Shown: positions 1 to 9,031 of the stretch, one piece after another | How positions within the stretch are numbered: position 1 is the first letter of the stretch | How the letters are laid out: each line of letters starts with the position of its first letter | Assembly (NCBI GenBank): GCA_902530595.1 | Contig: CACAAX010000004.1 | Span: forward strand, 1-64,000 | Source of the DNA: an uncultured Alphaproteobacteria bacterium | GTDB taxonomy: Bacteria > Pseudomonadota > Alphaproteobacteria > Rhodobacterales > Rhodobacteraceae | Length of the DNA: 64,000 bases | Direction of reading: 5' to 3' | Notes under the pieces: generated by a model | Told to the model about the DNA's origin: nothing | Databases searched by the model: none | Seen by the model: the letters and a program-made list of their open reading frames with translations, nothing else | Program-made: the position numbers and the translations under genes

Positions 1-112
1 GCAACAGCTAAGCCGTATTCAAAATGCTGCATAGTGGTTTCGTCAGCCACCACTACTCACCAAGTGCCACGCTCAACAAAATCAAAAATTTTATAGATTA
101 AAGGAGACTGTT
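1..112. other. Interior end of an integrative element, no complete gene
   Basis: No complete gene fits in this left edge. One forward frame is open from base 2 and stops near base 34 (ending RIQNAA), so it could be the tail of an upstream element gene, but the tail is too short to identify. A clear ribosome site (AAAGGAGA) just before base 113 belongs to the AlpA-like gene. Confidence 0.3.
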
Positions 113-294
113 ATGCAGGTTATTAATGTTATTTCCAGAAAACAGCTTTGTAAACAGCTTGGCATAAGCCGCTCAACAATAAAGCGATGGATAAAAAATC
201 GGAGTTTTCCAGAGCCTTTAAAGGCCTCTGGCCGCGAACCACTATTTGACCTTAATGAGGTTGAAACTTGGTTTTCTAAAAATGGAGGCTCGAA

Positions 295-298
<4 letters not shown>
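113..298 (+). CDS. AlpA-type helix-turn-helix regulator of an integrative element
   Basis: A 61-residue protein made almost entirely of one winged/HTH fold of the AlpA/excisionase type. It has the pattern LGISRSTIKRWIKN for the helix-turn-helix, then a short basic wing and a closing motif FDLNEVETWF. Members of this family act in the cytoplasm as small DNA-binding switches in prophages, P4-like satellites and integrative islands, often controlling integrase or excision. The start is supported by AGGAGA five bases before the ATG. The stop overlaps the start of the following primase-polymerase gene by four bases, so the two were one transcript. The neighbouring tRNA-Phe fragment supports a mobile-element origin. 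The specific target is unknown. Confidence 0.8.
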
Positions 299-690
<392 letters not shown>

Positions 691-1141
691 TACTGATTAT
701 TTCTTTAATTAACATATTTTCGGAGCTGCTTTAATCAACATACTGTTTTCGTGTAAGGATAGTGAACTAATTGTTTAAAAGTGCTATTTTCTTTACTTTT
801 TAGTCAATTTTTTTTGAAGCCTGTTTGTTTTTTGAAGTGTTGATCAGTAGATTTAAAAGCGCCTTGAATAGTAGGATATCACTGGAATGCTAGTTTTAAG
901 GGGTTTGATTTATGAAATTTCGATTGTTATAGATTTGTTAAATTCTTGATTTAAACCCAATTCACATAAACAGTTAAAAGAGCTGAAAAAGTTGTGTCTT
1001 TATAGACGAAAATGACGATTGCTATTTAATCTGCATAGGTTATGATGCTACTCTTTGTAAGAAGGGTTGAGAGTGTATAAATCAACTCGTTTAAGGACTC
1101 TGAGGGAATTTTTGGATAGGCGCTTATAGAGAAAGAGACTA
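691..1141. other. 450-base gene-free stretch before the wzz-like gene
   Basis: This is AT-rich sequence with no convincing reading frame on either strand and no RNA gene that I recognise. It separates the element scar from the polysaccharide export genes and presumably carries their promoter, but I cannot assign -35/-10 boxes with confidence. The only clear signal is a purine-rich ribosome site (GAAAGAG) just ahead of base 1142. Confidence 0.4.
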
Positions 1142-3202
1142 ATGTCGATTGATGAAACGCAACAATTGGATAAAGATGAAATTGATCTAGCTGAATTATT
1201 TAGGAGTATTTGGTTTCACAAATTTAGCTTGCTGGTCATTATTATTTTGTCGGTTCCAGTGTCTGTAATGTATACCTCCACTCTAGCCCCTAAATATAGA
1301 GCAGAAACTGTTTTTGAAAAACCCAGTGATAATAGAACGCAAGGAACTAGTTCGTTATTGAATAATATTGAAGGTTTAGGGCTTTTGACTTTTTTAGGTG
1401 GAGCATCGTCCGTCGGGAGTAGTGATAGTTTTTACTCTGAAATAAGAAGTGAGTCTTTTTTGAAAACAGTCATTTTAAATAATGCTAATTTCGATAGTTT
1501 AGGTCTAAAGAAATTCTGCTCTTTACCATCGAAAGACACTTCTCTATTTTCTTTAAGGTCAATACTAATCTCACTCGGTATATCCGAGAATAGAGCTCCA
1601 AGCGAAAGCCAAAAAACCTCTTTATTAGTGCAATGTGTGAATGAAATGTTAGAAATTGACTTCGACTCCTACGGCTCTAATGAAAGTAGCGCTTATAGAT
1701 TGTCTGTAGTCAGTGGAGACCCAAATTTTTCGGCTAATCTAGCAAATCAAATTGTAGAGAAGTATTTTGTTTTACATGAAAAGAAAAGAGACCAAGGGTT
1801 CCAAAACGTAAAAGAATATCTGTCAAAAGTAATTACAGAGGCGCAACTTGAATTCATTGCGGCTAACAAGTTAATACAAAGTTTCAAAATTAAACATTCT
1901 CTTCTTATGAATATAAAACCTTCATCTGATTTGGGCACTAGCTCAACTAGTTTTGGCGGCGAAATGTCGATCCCAGCAAGTCCGTTTGCACCAGAAATGA
2001 ATAAAAAGATTGCTCACTTAAGCCAGCTAGAAAAATCTTTAAATCAATTAAAAAAAGCAAGTTTGAATTTGTCAAATCTTCAAGAACTAAATCGAGCAAA
2101 GATCAAAACCTTTATATCGTCCACAGAAGCTCAGGGAGTGCTCTCCAGGGCTTTTATTACAGCAATATCAAAGATCAGTAATTTATCTGCAGACACAAGC
2201 GTAACGAACAAGGAAATAACAAAAATTGTGAGCCAAGAGTTGATGAGTTTAAAACAACAGATACAAGGGCTAGAAGAGAAGATTGAAGAGCGAGAAGAGC
2301 AAACAATTAAATTAATGACTATCGAGAATAGATTTCAGGAATTGGCAATTGATGTTGCGAAGAAGCAGCTCATTTTTGAAGGGCTAAAGGATCAGTTGAA
2401 AGAAACAATTTTGACGACTGGGCTTGCTAGTGTTAAGCAACCAGCTTTACTAACCAAAGCTGTGCCACCTTTTAGAAAAGCATCACCAAATAAAAAGCTG
2501 ATAGTTGTTTTGGGAGTTATTGTATCTTTCTTTTTAGGAGTTGCCTACATTCTAATCCGACAAAAATCTCTAAAAAGTGTGCATTCACTTTCACAGCTCC
2601 AAAGAATAAGTAGGGTTTTAAGTTGCTATGTAATTAAATATAAGCAGTTAAAGCAGATGGGTGCGAAATCCGATGAAAATGTGATTGATCAATCATTTTT
2701 TTCGCACGCTATGGGAATGGATAAGTTTGGTTGCATTATTGATCTTTCACAAAAAAGACAGAATAATTCTCTTGCTTCTGAGTTTTCTAAGACCATAGCT
2801 AATTTATTGGCGAAAAGTAATTCAAAAATTGTTTGTTTGGATGCGTCAACCAATAAGAAAACTTTCTCTCCAAACGCACACGAGAATTTTGCATCTGATC
2901 AAAACAAGCTAAATGTTAAAGAAATTTCAGGCAAAAATATTTTATCTTTTAATGATGAAGATGGAATGATAGCTGCTGGAGAGGTAAATAAAATCAAAAG
3001 TAAATATTCGGAGTATGATAAAATCATTTGTGCTTTAGGTGCTAAAATTGGTGACTTAACAAAATTTGAATTTATCGAAAAATGCGATTTTTACATTTTA
3101 ATTGGTAGATCTTTTGGGTTCGACGAACAAACTTATAAAAAGTTTTCAAATACTGTATGGGAGAAAGAAAAAAAATGCCTAGGTTTTTTTCTGATAGACT
3201 AA
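1142..3202 (+). CDS. Wzz/GumC-type polysaccharide co-polymerase with degenerate kinase domain
   Basis: This inner-membrane protein of 686 residues has the PCP-2 architecture. A short cytoplasmic N-terminus with the Wzz motif (DEIDLAELFRSIW) leads to TM1 at about residues 28-47. A long periplasmic part follows, with coiled-coil character at about 210-430, and then a proline-containing TM2 flank (KAVPPFRKASPNKK) and TM2 at about 450-472. The C-terminal ~190 residues occupy the place of a BY-kinase domain, but I see no Walker A motif (GxxxxGKT) and no tyrosine cluster, so kinase activity is unlikely. Such proteins set chain length and link the polymerase to the outer-membrane export channel. It overlaps the Wza-like gene, consistent with translational coupling. 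The matching biosynthesis locus lies 40 kb away in this window. Confidence 0.8.
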   Translation: MSIDETQQLDKDEIDLAELFRSIWFHKFSLLVIIILSVPVSVMYTSTLAPKYRAETVFEKPSDNRTQGTSSLLNNIEGLGLLTFLGGASSVGSSDSFYSEIRSESFLKTVILNNANFDSLGLKKFCSLPSKDTSLFSLRSILISLGISENRAPSESQKTSLLVQCVNEMLEIDFDSYGSNESSAYRLSVVSGDPNFSANLANQIVEKYFVLHEKKRDQGFQNVKEYLSKVITEAQLEFIAANKLIQSFKIKHSLLMNIKPSSDLGTSSTSFGGEMSIPASPFAPEMNKKIAHLSQLEKSLNQLKKASLNLSNLQELNRAKIKTFISSTEAQGVLSRAFITAISKISNLSADTSVTNKEITKIVSQELMSLKQQIQGLEEKIEEREEQTIKLMTIENRFQELAIDVAKKQLIFEGLKDQLKETILTTGLASVKQPALLTKAVPPFRKASPNKKLIVVLGVIVSFFLGVAYILIRQKSLKSVHSLSQLQRISRVLSCYVIKYKQLKQMGAKSDENVIDQSFFSHAMGMDKFGCIIDLSQKRQNNSLASEFSKTIANLLAKSNSKIVCLDASTNKKTFSPNAHENFASDQNKLNVKEISGKNILSFNDEDGMIAAGEVNKIKSKYSEYDKIICALGAKIGDLTKFEFIEKCDFYILIGRSFGFDEQTYKKFSNTVWEKEKKCLGFFLID

Positions 3203-4371
3203 TAGCATTGCAATTTTCTTTGTTGTTTATAAAAAGGTATATATTTTTGTCACTCCTGTTGATCGGGGTACTTTCTTTTTCTGCTTGTGGAAGAGTTTAT
3301 TTTCCTATTGAACTGAAGACGATATCTAGATCAGATAGATCTGAGAAACAGCAAGATAGTAATGTTGTTATAGTTCCAATGACCACTAAAAATATAAATT
3401 TAGCTAATAGTGCTCCGTATAAGCGTTTCATAATAGAAGCAGGCGACTTAAAGGAGCCCGCTAAATTGGTTCCTCCAGAGGTTGCTTTAGTGGAAAAGCA
3501 TCCAACCAATAATGACCCTGGTCCTTATCTTATCGGGATAGGTGACGTTCTAGCATATGAGGAGTCAGTTCGTGGTACCGATGGACTAAATACTACAGGA
3601 TCCCGTAGCCTAACAGTTAATGAAGATGGTTTGATAAATTTTTTTCAATTAGGAAGATTAAATGCGGCAGGCAAGACACTTACAGAACTAGAAGATTTAA
3701 TTTACAAAAAAGTAGTTGAGACGGGTGGAAACACAGATTTCAATCTGTTTATAAAAGATTTTAGGAGCAAGCATTTTTCTGTCTCCACTGGAATGAAAAC
3801 TAAGTCAATCCCCTACGTATCAACTCCAATTTTTATAGAGCAAGTTCTAGGAGAGGATCCCGTTTCTTCAACTGTAGACGCAAAAATATCAATTTTGCGT
3901 GGCGATGAGGAATATAACCTTTCTTACAACAATCTAATAAGAAATACTTTAAAAAAGGTTCGAATTTTTCCCGGTGACAGGATTTTTGTCAACTCACTCA
4001 ATTACAAGAAAGAAAAGGTTTTGCTGGTTGGAGAAACAGGTGCTCAACAGGCTATACCTATTAACTCTTTTTTGCGTCCTTCGTTATCTGACACAATTTT
4101 TTCGGGAAGCGTGCTCAATAGTACCACTTCAGACTTTAGCCAAATTTATGTTTTAAGGAGAAAGAAAAAGTTCTTTCAAGCTTTTCATTTGGATATAACA
4201 AATCCAACGAGAGTTAGTTTGGCAAATCAATTTGAAATGAGACCAGATGACATAGTTTTCGTGGCCACGCAGCCTTTGTCACTCTACAGCAGAACTCTCT
4301 CACAAATTCTTGGCTCAACAGGATTAACGCTTCAGGCAAGAGATACTATACGATCCGAAATAGGAAATTGA
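3175..4371 (+). CDS. Wza-like polysaccharide export lipoprotein
   Basis: This is an outer-membrane export channel subunit for capsule or exopolysaccharide. I place the start at the ATG at 3175 (398 residues) because GGGAG lies upstream at a usable distance; the tracked start at 3157 is internal to that signal. An N-terminal signal peptide ends in the lipobox LSFSAC, so Cys38 would be lipidated. A polysaccharide export domain follows (GPYLIGIGDVL, then SLTVNEDGLINF and a GKTLTELED segment). After it come SLBB-type beta-grasp repeats, seen as VRIFPGDRIFVN and a second pass ending in RPDDIVFV. It overlaps the end of the co-polymerase gene and is probably co-expressed with it. The length is normal for the family. 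Confidence 0.88.
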   Translation: MPRFFSDRLIALQFSLLFIKRYIFLSLLLIGVLSFSACGRVYFPIELKTISRSDRSEKQQDSNVVIVPMTTKNINLANSAPYKRFIIEAGDLKEPAKLVPPEVALVEKHPTNNDPGPYLIGIGDVLAYEESVRGTDGLNTTGSRSLTVNEDGLINFFQLGRLNAAGKTLTELEDLIYKKVVETGGNTDFNLFIKDFRSKHFSVSTGMKTKSIPYVSTPIFIEQVLGEDPVSSTVDAKISILRGDEEYNLSYNNLIRNTLKKVRIFPGDRIFVNSLNYKKEKVLLVGETGAQQAIPINSFLRPSLSDTIFSGSVLNSTTSDFSQIYVLRRKKKFFQAFHLDITNPTRVSLANQFEMRPDDIVFVATQPLSLYSRTLSQILGSTGLTLQARDTIRSEIGN

Positions 4372-4505
4372 TCTTTGCGCGTAGAAATAGTTAAATTGTA
4401 ATACAAAAAGGGGTGTGGCTATTTCGCGCTGTTTATTTAATTTTTTTTATATATTTATTGCTTATTTCGATATATAAAGGTTGAGTAAATTGTAGGGGGA
4501 CTCTA

Positions 4506-4871
4506 TTGACTGGGTATTTAGAAGAATATTTTCCATTGGTCGTATTTTTCGGTCTATCACTAGCATTTGGTTTAATCTTGATGCTTGCTCCACTAGTATC
4601 TGCCGTTTCTAATCCTGATAATGAAAAAAATTCCGCATATGAATGTGGTTTTGAGCCTTTTGAAAGTGCAAGATTAAAGTTTGATATAAGGTTTTATTTG
4701 GTTGCGATTCTTTTCGTAATATTTGATTTGGAGGTTGCTTTTTTATTTCCATGGGCGGTTGGTTTTCAGCATATAGGGTCATTAGGTTTTTGGTCAATGA
4801 TGCTGTTTCTATTGATTTTGACTGTTGGCTTTATATATGAATGGAAGAAGGGGGCATTGGAGTGGGAATAA
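4506..4871 (+). CDS. nuoA: NADH-quinone oxidoreductase subunit A
   Basis: This is a membrane subunit of respiratory complex I, 121 residues with three predicted transmembrane helices. It contains the family signature [12 protein letters not shown] in the first loop and [12 protein letters not shown] in the second helix. The loop cysteine is the residue known to become exposed in the deactive state of complex I in other organisms. The start is a TTG five bases after a strong GGGGGA ribosome site; no ATG fits better. It overlaps nuoB and opens the nuoABCD' series. The operon is broken further downstream in nuoD, so whether this copy serves a working complex depends on genes outside this window. 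Confidence 0.95.
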   Translation: MTGYLEEYFPLVVFFGLSLAFGLILMLAPLVSAVSNPDNEKNSAYECGFEPFESARLKFDIRFYLVAILFVIFDLEVAFLFPWAVGFQHIGSLGFWSMMLFLLILTVGFIYEWKKGALEWE

Positions 4872-5395
4872 CAACTTCAAGAAGTGTTATGGGTGATAAC
4901 TTTGACAACGATAAAGAAATATCACTAGCCGGTATTAGTAACAAAGGATACATTCTTACAACGGTAAATGACGTGATAAACTGGTCTAGAACCGGTAGCT
5001 TATACTGGATGACCTTCGGTTTAGCTTGTTGTGCAGTTGAGATGATGCACACCTCTATTCCTCGTTATGATCTCGAGCGCTTTGGGGCAATTCCAAGAGG
5101 GAGTCCAAGACAGTCTGATCTCATGATCGTTGCTGGAACGTTGACCAATAAGATGGCACCTGCTTTGAGAAAAGTATATGATCAAATGCCTGAACCAAGG
5201 TACGTAATTTCGATGGGAAGCTGTGCTAACGGGGGTGGCTATTACCATTATTCATACTCTGTTGTGAGGGGTTGCGATAGGATCGTACCCGTTGATATTT
5301 ATGTACCGGGCTGTCCACCAAGTGCTGAAGCACTGCTTTATGGCATCATGCAATTACAAAAGAAGATAAGAAGAACTGGTACTGTGAAGCGTTGA
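4862..5395 (+). CDS. nuoB: NADH-quinone oxidoreductase subunit B (cluster N2 subunit)
   Basis: This peripheral-arm subunit of complex I binds the terminal 4Fe-4S cluster N2, which reduces quinone. The four ligands are visible: the tandem cysteines in [10 protein letters not shown], the cysteine in [11 protein letters not shown] and the one in [13 protein letters not shown] prefer the GTG at 4862 (177 residues) because AAGGGGG lies seven bases upstream. The tracked ATG at 4841 would add seven residues of nuoA-overlapping sequence and has no such site. The chosen start overlaps the nuoA stop by ten bases. The length and near-complete conservation are normal for alphaproteobacteria, and there is no sign of decay. 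Confidence 0.95.
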   Translation: MGITTSRSVMGDNFDNDKEISLAGISNKGYILTTVNDVINWSRTGSLYWMTFGLACCAVEMMHTSIPRYDLERFGAIPRGSPRQSDLMIVAGTLTNKMAPALRKVYDQMPEPRYVISMGSCANGGGYYHYSYSVVRGCDRIVPVDIYVPGCPPSAEALLYGIMQLQKKIRRTGTVKR

Positions 5396-5396
5396 A

Positions 5397-5996
5397 ATGG
5401 TTGATATTACAAGCTTTCAAAACAATTTAAGTGACACTCTACGTGAATCAGTGCTCAGCATTAAAGCAGAACATGGGCACATCATTTTTGATATTCTCCC
5501 CAGTGCAATTGTAGAAGTGGTAACATATTTAAGATCAAAAAAAGGATTTTCGTTTACCACTTTAATAGATATAACTGCCATAGATTTTCCAGCTAAAGAA
5601 AAAAGATTTCAGTTAATTTATCATTTTTTATCTATGACTGAAAATAAAAGATGTAAAATAACCATGGCTGTCTCTGACCAGGAAGCGGTAAGTAGTATAA
5701 CGGCTATATTTGAGTGTGCTAATTGGTTTGAGCGTGAAATATTCGATCTATTTGGAATAACATTCTCATCTCATCCGGACCTTAGGCGAATTTTGACAGA
5801 CTATGGTTTTGAAGGTCATCCATTAAGAAAGGATTTTCCTACCACAGGGTTCCTAGAAGTAAGGTATGATGAGGTAGAGAAAAGGGTGGTCTACGAGCCA
5901 ACCTCCCTTACTCAAGGATACCGAGATTTTGATTTTCTAAGCCCTTGGGATAATCCCAACGTTTATACAGATTTCACTAAAAATAATAAGAATTGA
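5397..5996 (+). CDS. nuoC: NADH-quinone oxidoreductase subunit C
   Basis: This is the 30-kDa-type peripheral subunit of complex I, 199 residues and unfused to NuoD as expected in alphaproteobacteria. It carries the family signature running from ANWFEREIFDLFGI through HPDLRRILTDYGFEGHPLRKDFP. That segment packs against NuoD and NuoB near the quinone site. The C-terminus continues with a typical VRYDEVEKRVVYEPT segment. It begins one base after the nuoB stop, and nuoD starts four bases after it, so translation is coupled. The gene itself is intact, but its direct partner gene nuoD is not. Confidence 0.95.
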   Translation: MVDITSFQNNLSDTLRESVLSIKAEHGHIIFDILPSAIVEVVTYLRSKKGFSFTTLIDITAIDFPAKEKRFQLIYHFLSMTENKRCKITMAVSDQEAVSSITAIFECANWFEREIFDLFGITFSSHPDLRRILTDYGFEGHPLRKDFPTTGFLEVRYDEVEKRVVYEPTSLTQGYRDFDFLSPWDNPNVYTDFTKNNKN

Positions 5997-5999
5997 AAA

Positions 6000-6113
6000 A
6001 TGCTAGATAAGAAAAGTTCAGATAAAAATACTCTAACTATGAATTTTGGACCACAGCATCCTGCAGCCCATGGTGTTCTTCGAATGGTTCTTGAGCAAAA
6101 AACAAGCTGTTAA
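6000..6113 (+). pseudogene. nuoD: nuoD, 5' fragment only
   Basis: A start codon four bases after nuoC opens a frame that reads the unmistakable NuoD N-terminus, [20 protein letters not shown]. Homology ends after ~32 codons; the expected next motif (LDGEIVERxxPHIGLLHRG) is absent, and the frame stops after five unrelated residues. Normal NuoD has about 400 residues and forms the quinone chamber with NuoB. Nothing downstream in the window resembles the missing part of nuoD or nuoE-N. The junction near base 6095 is therefore a rearrangement breakpoint in the genome or an assembly join. The fragment cannot function. Confidence 0.92.
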
Positions 6114-6519
6114 CAATCATAACCTATTGATTTTATTACATATACGAGATTATGGGATTGTATGCATACACATAAGTACAAAACTGATATATAACTTAGC
6201 CACAATTTTGATGACCCAAGGACCTGCTTTGAAAGAACGGCAGGAATTTTATTTTTTAAAGCTGCTCAGCAAAGTGTTGAACCTTTCTGTGAGAAAGACG
6301 GCTTATATTGCGAAAGCTACTTGAGACGTTACAAATTTGACAAACTTATGCCATATCACCGTTATACTTTAGTAATAATTTCGTCATTAAAAAAGACGCA
6401 GTTTTTCACTTAATTTATAAATCAGTGTCATAAATCTTTTATTTTTTCTTCACAACATAAGTTTCGATTTTCTACATAACATTACCATAAATAAATTTAG
6501 CTATGAAAGGATTCGAGTA
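6114..6519. other. Breakpoint-flanking region with a start-less reading frame
   Basis: This region lies between the broken nuoD and the binding-protein gene. The tracked ORF 6046-6324 is largely a shadow. A different forward frame looks more protein-like: it is open from about 6123 to a stop at 6192, then from 6195 to a stop at 6411. It includes stretches such as FDDPRTCFERTAGILFF and EKDGLYCESYLRRYKFD. It has no start codon near its beginning and an internal stop, so it may be the decayed C-terminal end of an unidentified gene. The last 100 bases are AT-rich leader for the ABC operon, ending in AAAGGA ahead of the ATG at 6520. Confidence 0.35.
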
Positions 6520-7788
6520 ATGAAAAAAATTGTTGCAGCCTTACTTGCGCTTGCCCTTGGGGTTTCCGCGTCAGCAGAGGCCAAAGTAAAAATCACATGC
6601 CTTGCAGATGGTAGCCGGTTGACTAGACAGCACCAACCTCTGATGAAAATGTTTAACGAAATGCAGTCCGAAATCGAAGTTGAGTATATGTCACCAGCTA
6701 AAAACTATGGTGATGTGCACCTGAAGATGATGCGGGCATCGGCCACTAACACTTTACCTGATTGCGCATTTCAAGCCTACAATCAGCTTCCTTCGTTGGC
6801 ACGCGCACTCGCGGCTCGTGGTCAGATTGTAAACTTTCAAGATCTATTTGCCAGAGAGGCTCAAGGATGGGTGGATGATAACTACACGCCAGAGATTCTT
6901 GAAAATGGCGTTGTTGATGGTAAGCAGTATGGAATGCCCTTTAATGCATCTGTCTACCAGTGGTATTATAATAACGATCTGATTAAGAAAGTTGGTGGAA
7001 GGGAAGCGGACTTTCATACTTGGGAAGGAGTTATGGAGCTCGCCAAGAAGCTAAAAGGCGCTGGTATAACACCCTTCGCAGGATGGCTAGTTGATGGTGA
7101 CGATTGGGGTTGGCAAATGCTTATACTTTCTCAAGGTGGCCGTTTACTCGATAAAAATGCCGGCGATAAAGTTACCTTCAACGAAAATGATTATGGCATA
7201 AACGCCCTAAAAATGGTAAAAAGGTGGGTCGATGAAGCAGGTTACGACCCTGATGCAGATTACCGACAACAAAGCACAGCATTTACCGAAGGCAACATGG
7301 GCTTTTTTGCAACCTCTCCAGCTGGGGCTAAATCAATTCAAGAGAAAGTTGGTGGCAAGTTTGATCTAAAGTCAACGACATTTGCAGTATGGAATGATAA
7401 AGACGGTTTACTCCCTACTGGCGGAAATGCTGGCGTGATTACAACAAAAGATCCAAAAAAGATAGATGCCGCTTGGGAGTATATTAAATTTGTTACAGGT
7501 CCTAAAGGACAGGAGTTTGCAGCAAAAATTACTGGGTATCTACCAACAAATAAACGTGCTCTTCTCCCCGAATACTTAGGAGATTACTACAAGAAAAATC
7601 CATATTTCGCAACACCTGGTAATCAATTCGAGAGAGCTGGTCCATGGGTGGGATACAAAGGAACTCAGTCTGAAAAAATATGGCGTGAGCAGAGAACTGT
7701 CATAAGAAGCGTAATGTTGGGTGAAACTCCTATAAAAGAGGGTGCTGCAAAGTTGCAGAAAATTGCTGAAGACTTAATGCAGAAATAA
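6520..7788 (+). CDS. ABC transporter periplasmic solute-binding protein (UgpB/MalE type)
   Basis: This is a 422-residue family-1 extracellular solute-binding protein. A cleavable signal peptide (hydrophobic core ALLALALGV, likely cleavage after ASAEA) exports it to the periplasm. The mature protein shows the family pattern: an N-terminal KITCLADGSR strand, a GKQYGMPFNASVYQWYYN hinge-region segment, and a C-terminal TGPKGQEFAAKITGYLP segment. It would capture the substrate for the importer encoded directly downstream. The nearest families take glycerol-3-phosphate, glycerophosphodiesters or oligosaccharides. The HAD phosphatase and phosphodiesterase at the operon end favour a phosphorylated substrate, but that is inference. 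It has a good ribosome site (AAAGGA). A stem-loop after the stop probably lets it be made in excess over the membrane parts. Confidence 0.88.
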   Translation: MKKIVAALLALALGVSASAEAKVKITCLADGSRLTRQHQPLMKMFNEMQSEIEVEYMSPAKNYGDVHLKMMRASATNTLPDCAFQAYNQLPSLARALAARGQIVNFQDLFAREAQGWVDDNYTPEILENGVVDGKQYGMPFNASVYQWYYNNDLIKKVGGREADFHTWEGVMELAKKLKGAGITPFAGWLVDGDDWGWQMLILSQGGRLLDKNAGDKVTFNENDYGINALKMVKRWVDEAGYDPDADYRQQSTAFTEGNMGFFATSPAGAKSIQEKVGGKFDLKSTTFAVWNDKDGLLPTGGNAGVITTKDPKKIDAAWEYIKFVTGPKGQEFAAKITGYLPTNKRALLPEYLGDYYKKNPYFATPGNQFERAGPWVGYKGTQSEKIWREQRTVIRSVMLGETPIKEGAAKLQKIAEDLMQK

Positions 7789-7799
7789 GTTAAAGAGTT

Positions 7800-7826
7800 C
7801 AAGGAGGGTCAAAAGGACCCTCCTTG
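7800..7826 (+). terminator. Intercistronic stem-loop after the binding-protein gene
   Basis: An 11-base-pair perfect stem (CAAGGAGGGTC with GACCCTCCTTG) closes a five-base loop. It lies 11 bases after the binding-protein stop and 18 bases before the ATPase start. No T-tract follows, so it is probably a partial terminator or an mRNA 3' stabiliser of the kind known between binding-protein and permease genes. Its left arm contains AGGAGG, but the distance to the next ATG argues against use as a ribosome site. Confidence 0.7.
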
Positions 7827-7843
7827 GTATAATAGGATTTTCA

Positions 7844-9031
7844 ATGTCTGGACTTCAAATAAATAATGTCAATAAATCTTTTGGGGATACAAAAGTACTC
7901 CACAATATAAATGTCGATATAAAACAAGGTGAATTTTTTACCCTAGTTGGGGAGTCAGGCTGTGGAAAATCTACTTTGCTTAGGATTATATCTGGTTTAG
8001 AGACGCCCGACACTGGTTCGATCTACATCAACAATAACGACGTTTCACATATGGATCCCAAAGATCGTAATATAGCTATGGTTTTTCAAGATTACGCTTT
8101 GTACCCCCACATGCTAGTAAGGCAAAATCTAGAAATGCCTTTGCTAATGGCCAAAACATCCCTCGCCGAGCGAATCCCATTAGTCAACGCTCTCACTCTA
8201 AACTCTGTCAAAAGAAATGAGATTAAAAAGAACGTTGATGATGTAGCAAGAAAACTACGAATTGAGCACTTGTTGGATAGAAAACCCGGACAATTGTCAG
8301 GTGGTCAGCGCCAGCGAGTAGCATTAGGTCGCTCCTTGGTGCGGAACCCCGACATATTTTTAATGGATGAACCACTCTCGAATCTCGACGCCAAATTGAG
8401 AGAAAGTGTAAGGACTGAAATTACCCAACTACACAAAGAAACTGGGTTAACATTTGTATATGTGACACATGATCAAACAGAGGCGATGACGATGTCATCA
8501 AAAATTGGTTTGATGCATTTAGGGAAGTTTATGCAAGTTGGGACCCCTAGTGAATTGTACAAAATTCCTACTAATACGACTGTTGCACGATTTATCGGTT
8601 CTCCAGAAATAAACATTGTGCCATTGTTTGATTTTAAAGAGATCATAGAAAAAGTATCAGAAGCTGCGAAGGGTAAGTATACATCAGCTGATATAGAAGA
8701 CTTTGTTTTTGGAATAAGACCAGAAGATCTTTTGATTATGTCAGAAAAGTCTCATGAAAAAAATAGCGATAAAAGCAGAGAGGTGTTAGAGGCTACGTTA
8801 GATGTAAAAATTGAAAGCATAGAGGATCTAGGTCATGAATTATTCGTGCACTGCTCTAGATTGTCTCATTCATCGGCAGTTCGAATCCGTGTTACAAAGG
8901 GATCATTTTCTGGCAATTTAAGTTTTGGTGATACGATCAAATTAAAAGTGTGTTTAAAAGATGCTAACTTATTCGATCAAAAAGGTGAGAGAGTGGAAAT
9001 CTTTACCAGTGGACAGGATAAAAAGTCATGA
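7844..9031 (+). CDS. ABC importer ATPase (UgpC/MalK type)
   Basis: This is the 395-residue cytoplasmic ATPase of the importer. The nucleotide-binding domain has Walker A GESGCGKST, Q-loop VFQDYALYPH, signature LSGGQRQR, Walker B DIFLMDEP with the D-loop SNLDAKLR, and the switch histidine in VTHDQTEAMTM. A C-terminal TOBE/MOI domain follows from about residue 240. Between the Q-loop and the signature there is an insertion of roughly 15 residues relative to MalK (around AERIPLVNALTLNSVKR). I recall this from a subfamily of rhizobial and rhodobacterial transporters, so it is not damage. The end overlaps the first permease by four bases. It energises uptake together with the two permeases downstream. 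Confidence 0.92.
   Translation: MSGLQINNVNKSFGDTKVLHNINVDIKQGEFFTLVGESGCGKSTLLRIISGLETPDTGSIYINNNDVSHMDPKDRNIAMVFQDYALYPHMLVRQNLEMPLLMAKTSLAERIPLVNALTLNSVKRNEIKKNVDDVARKLRIEHLLDRKPGQLSGGQRQRVALGRSLVRNPDIFLMDEPLSNLDAKLRESVRTEITQLHKETGLTFVYVTHDQTEAMTMSSKIGLMHLGKFMQVGTPSELYKIPTNTTVARFIGSPEINIVPLFDFKEIIEKVSEAAKGKYTSADIEDFVFGIRPEDLLIMSEKSHEKNSDKSREVLEATLDVKIESIEDLGHELFVHCSRLSHSSAVRIRVTKGSFSGNLSFGDTIKLKVCLKDANLFDQKGERVEIFTSGQDKKS

Noticed and set aside
6046-6324. Tracked 92-residue ORF across the nuoD junction
   Set aside because: It overlaps the true nuoD frame in another phase and has no domain; the other frame downstream looks more protein-like.
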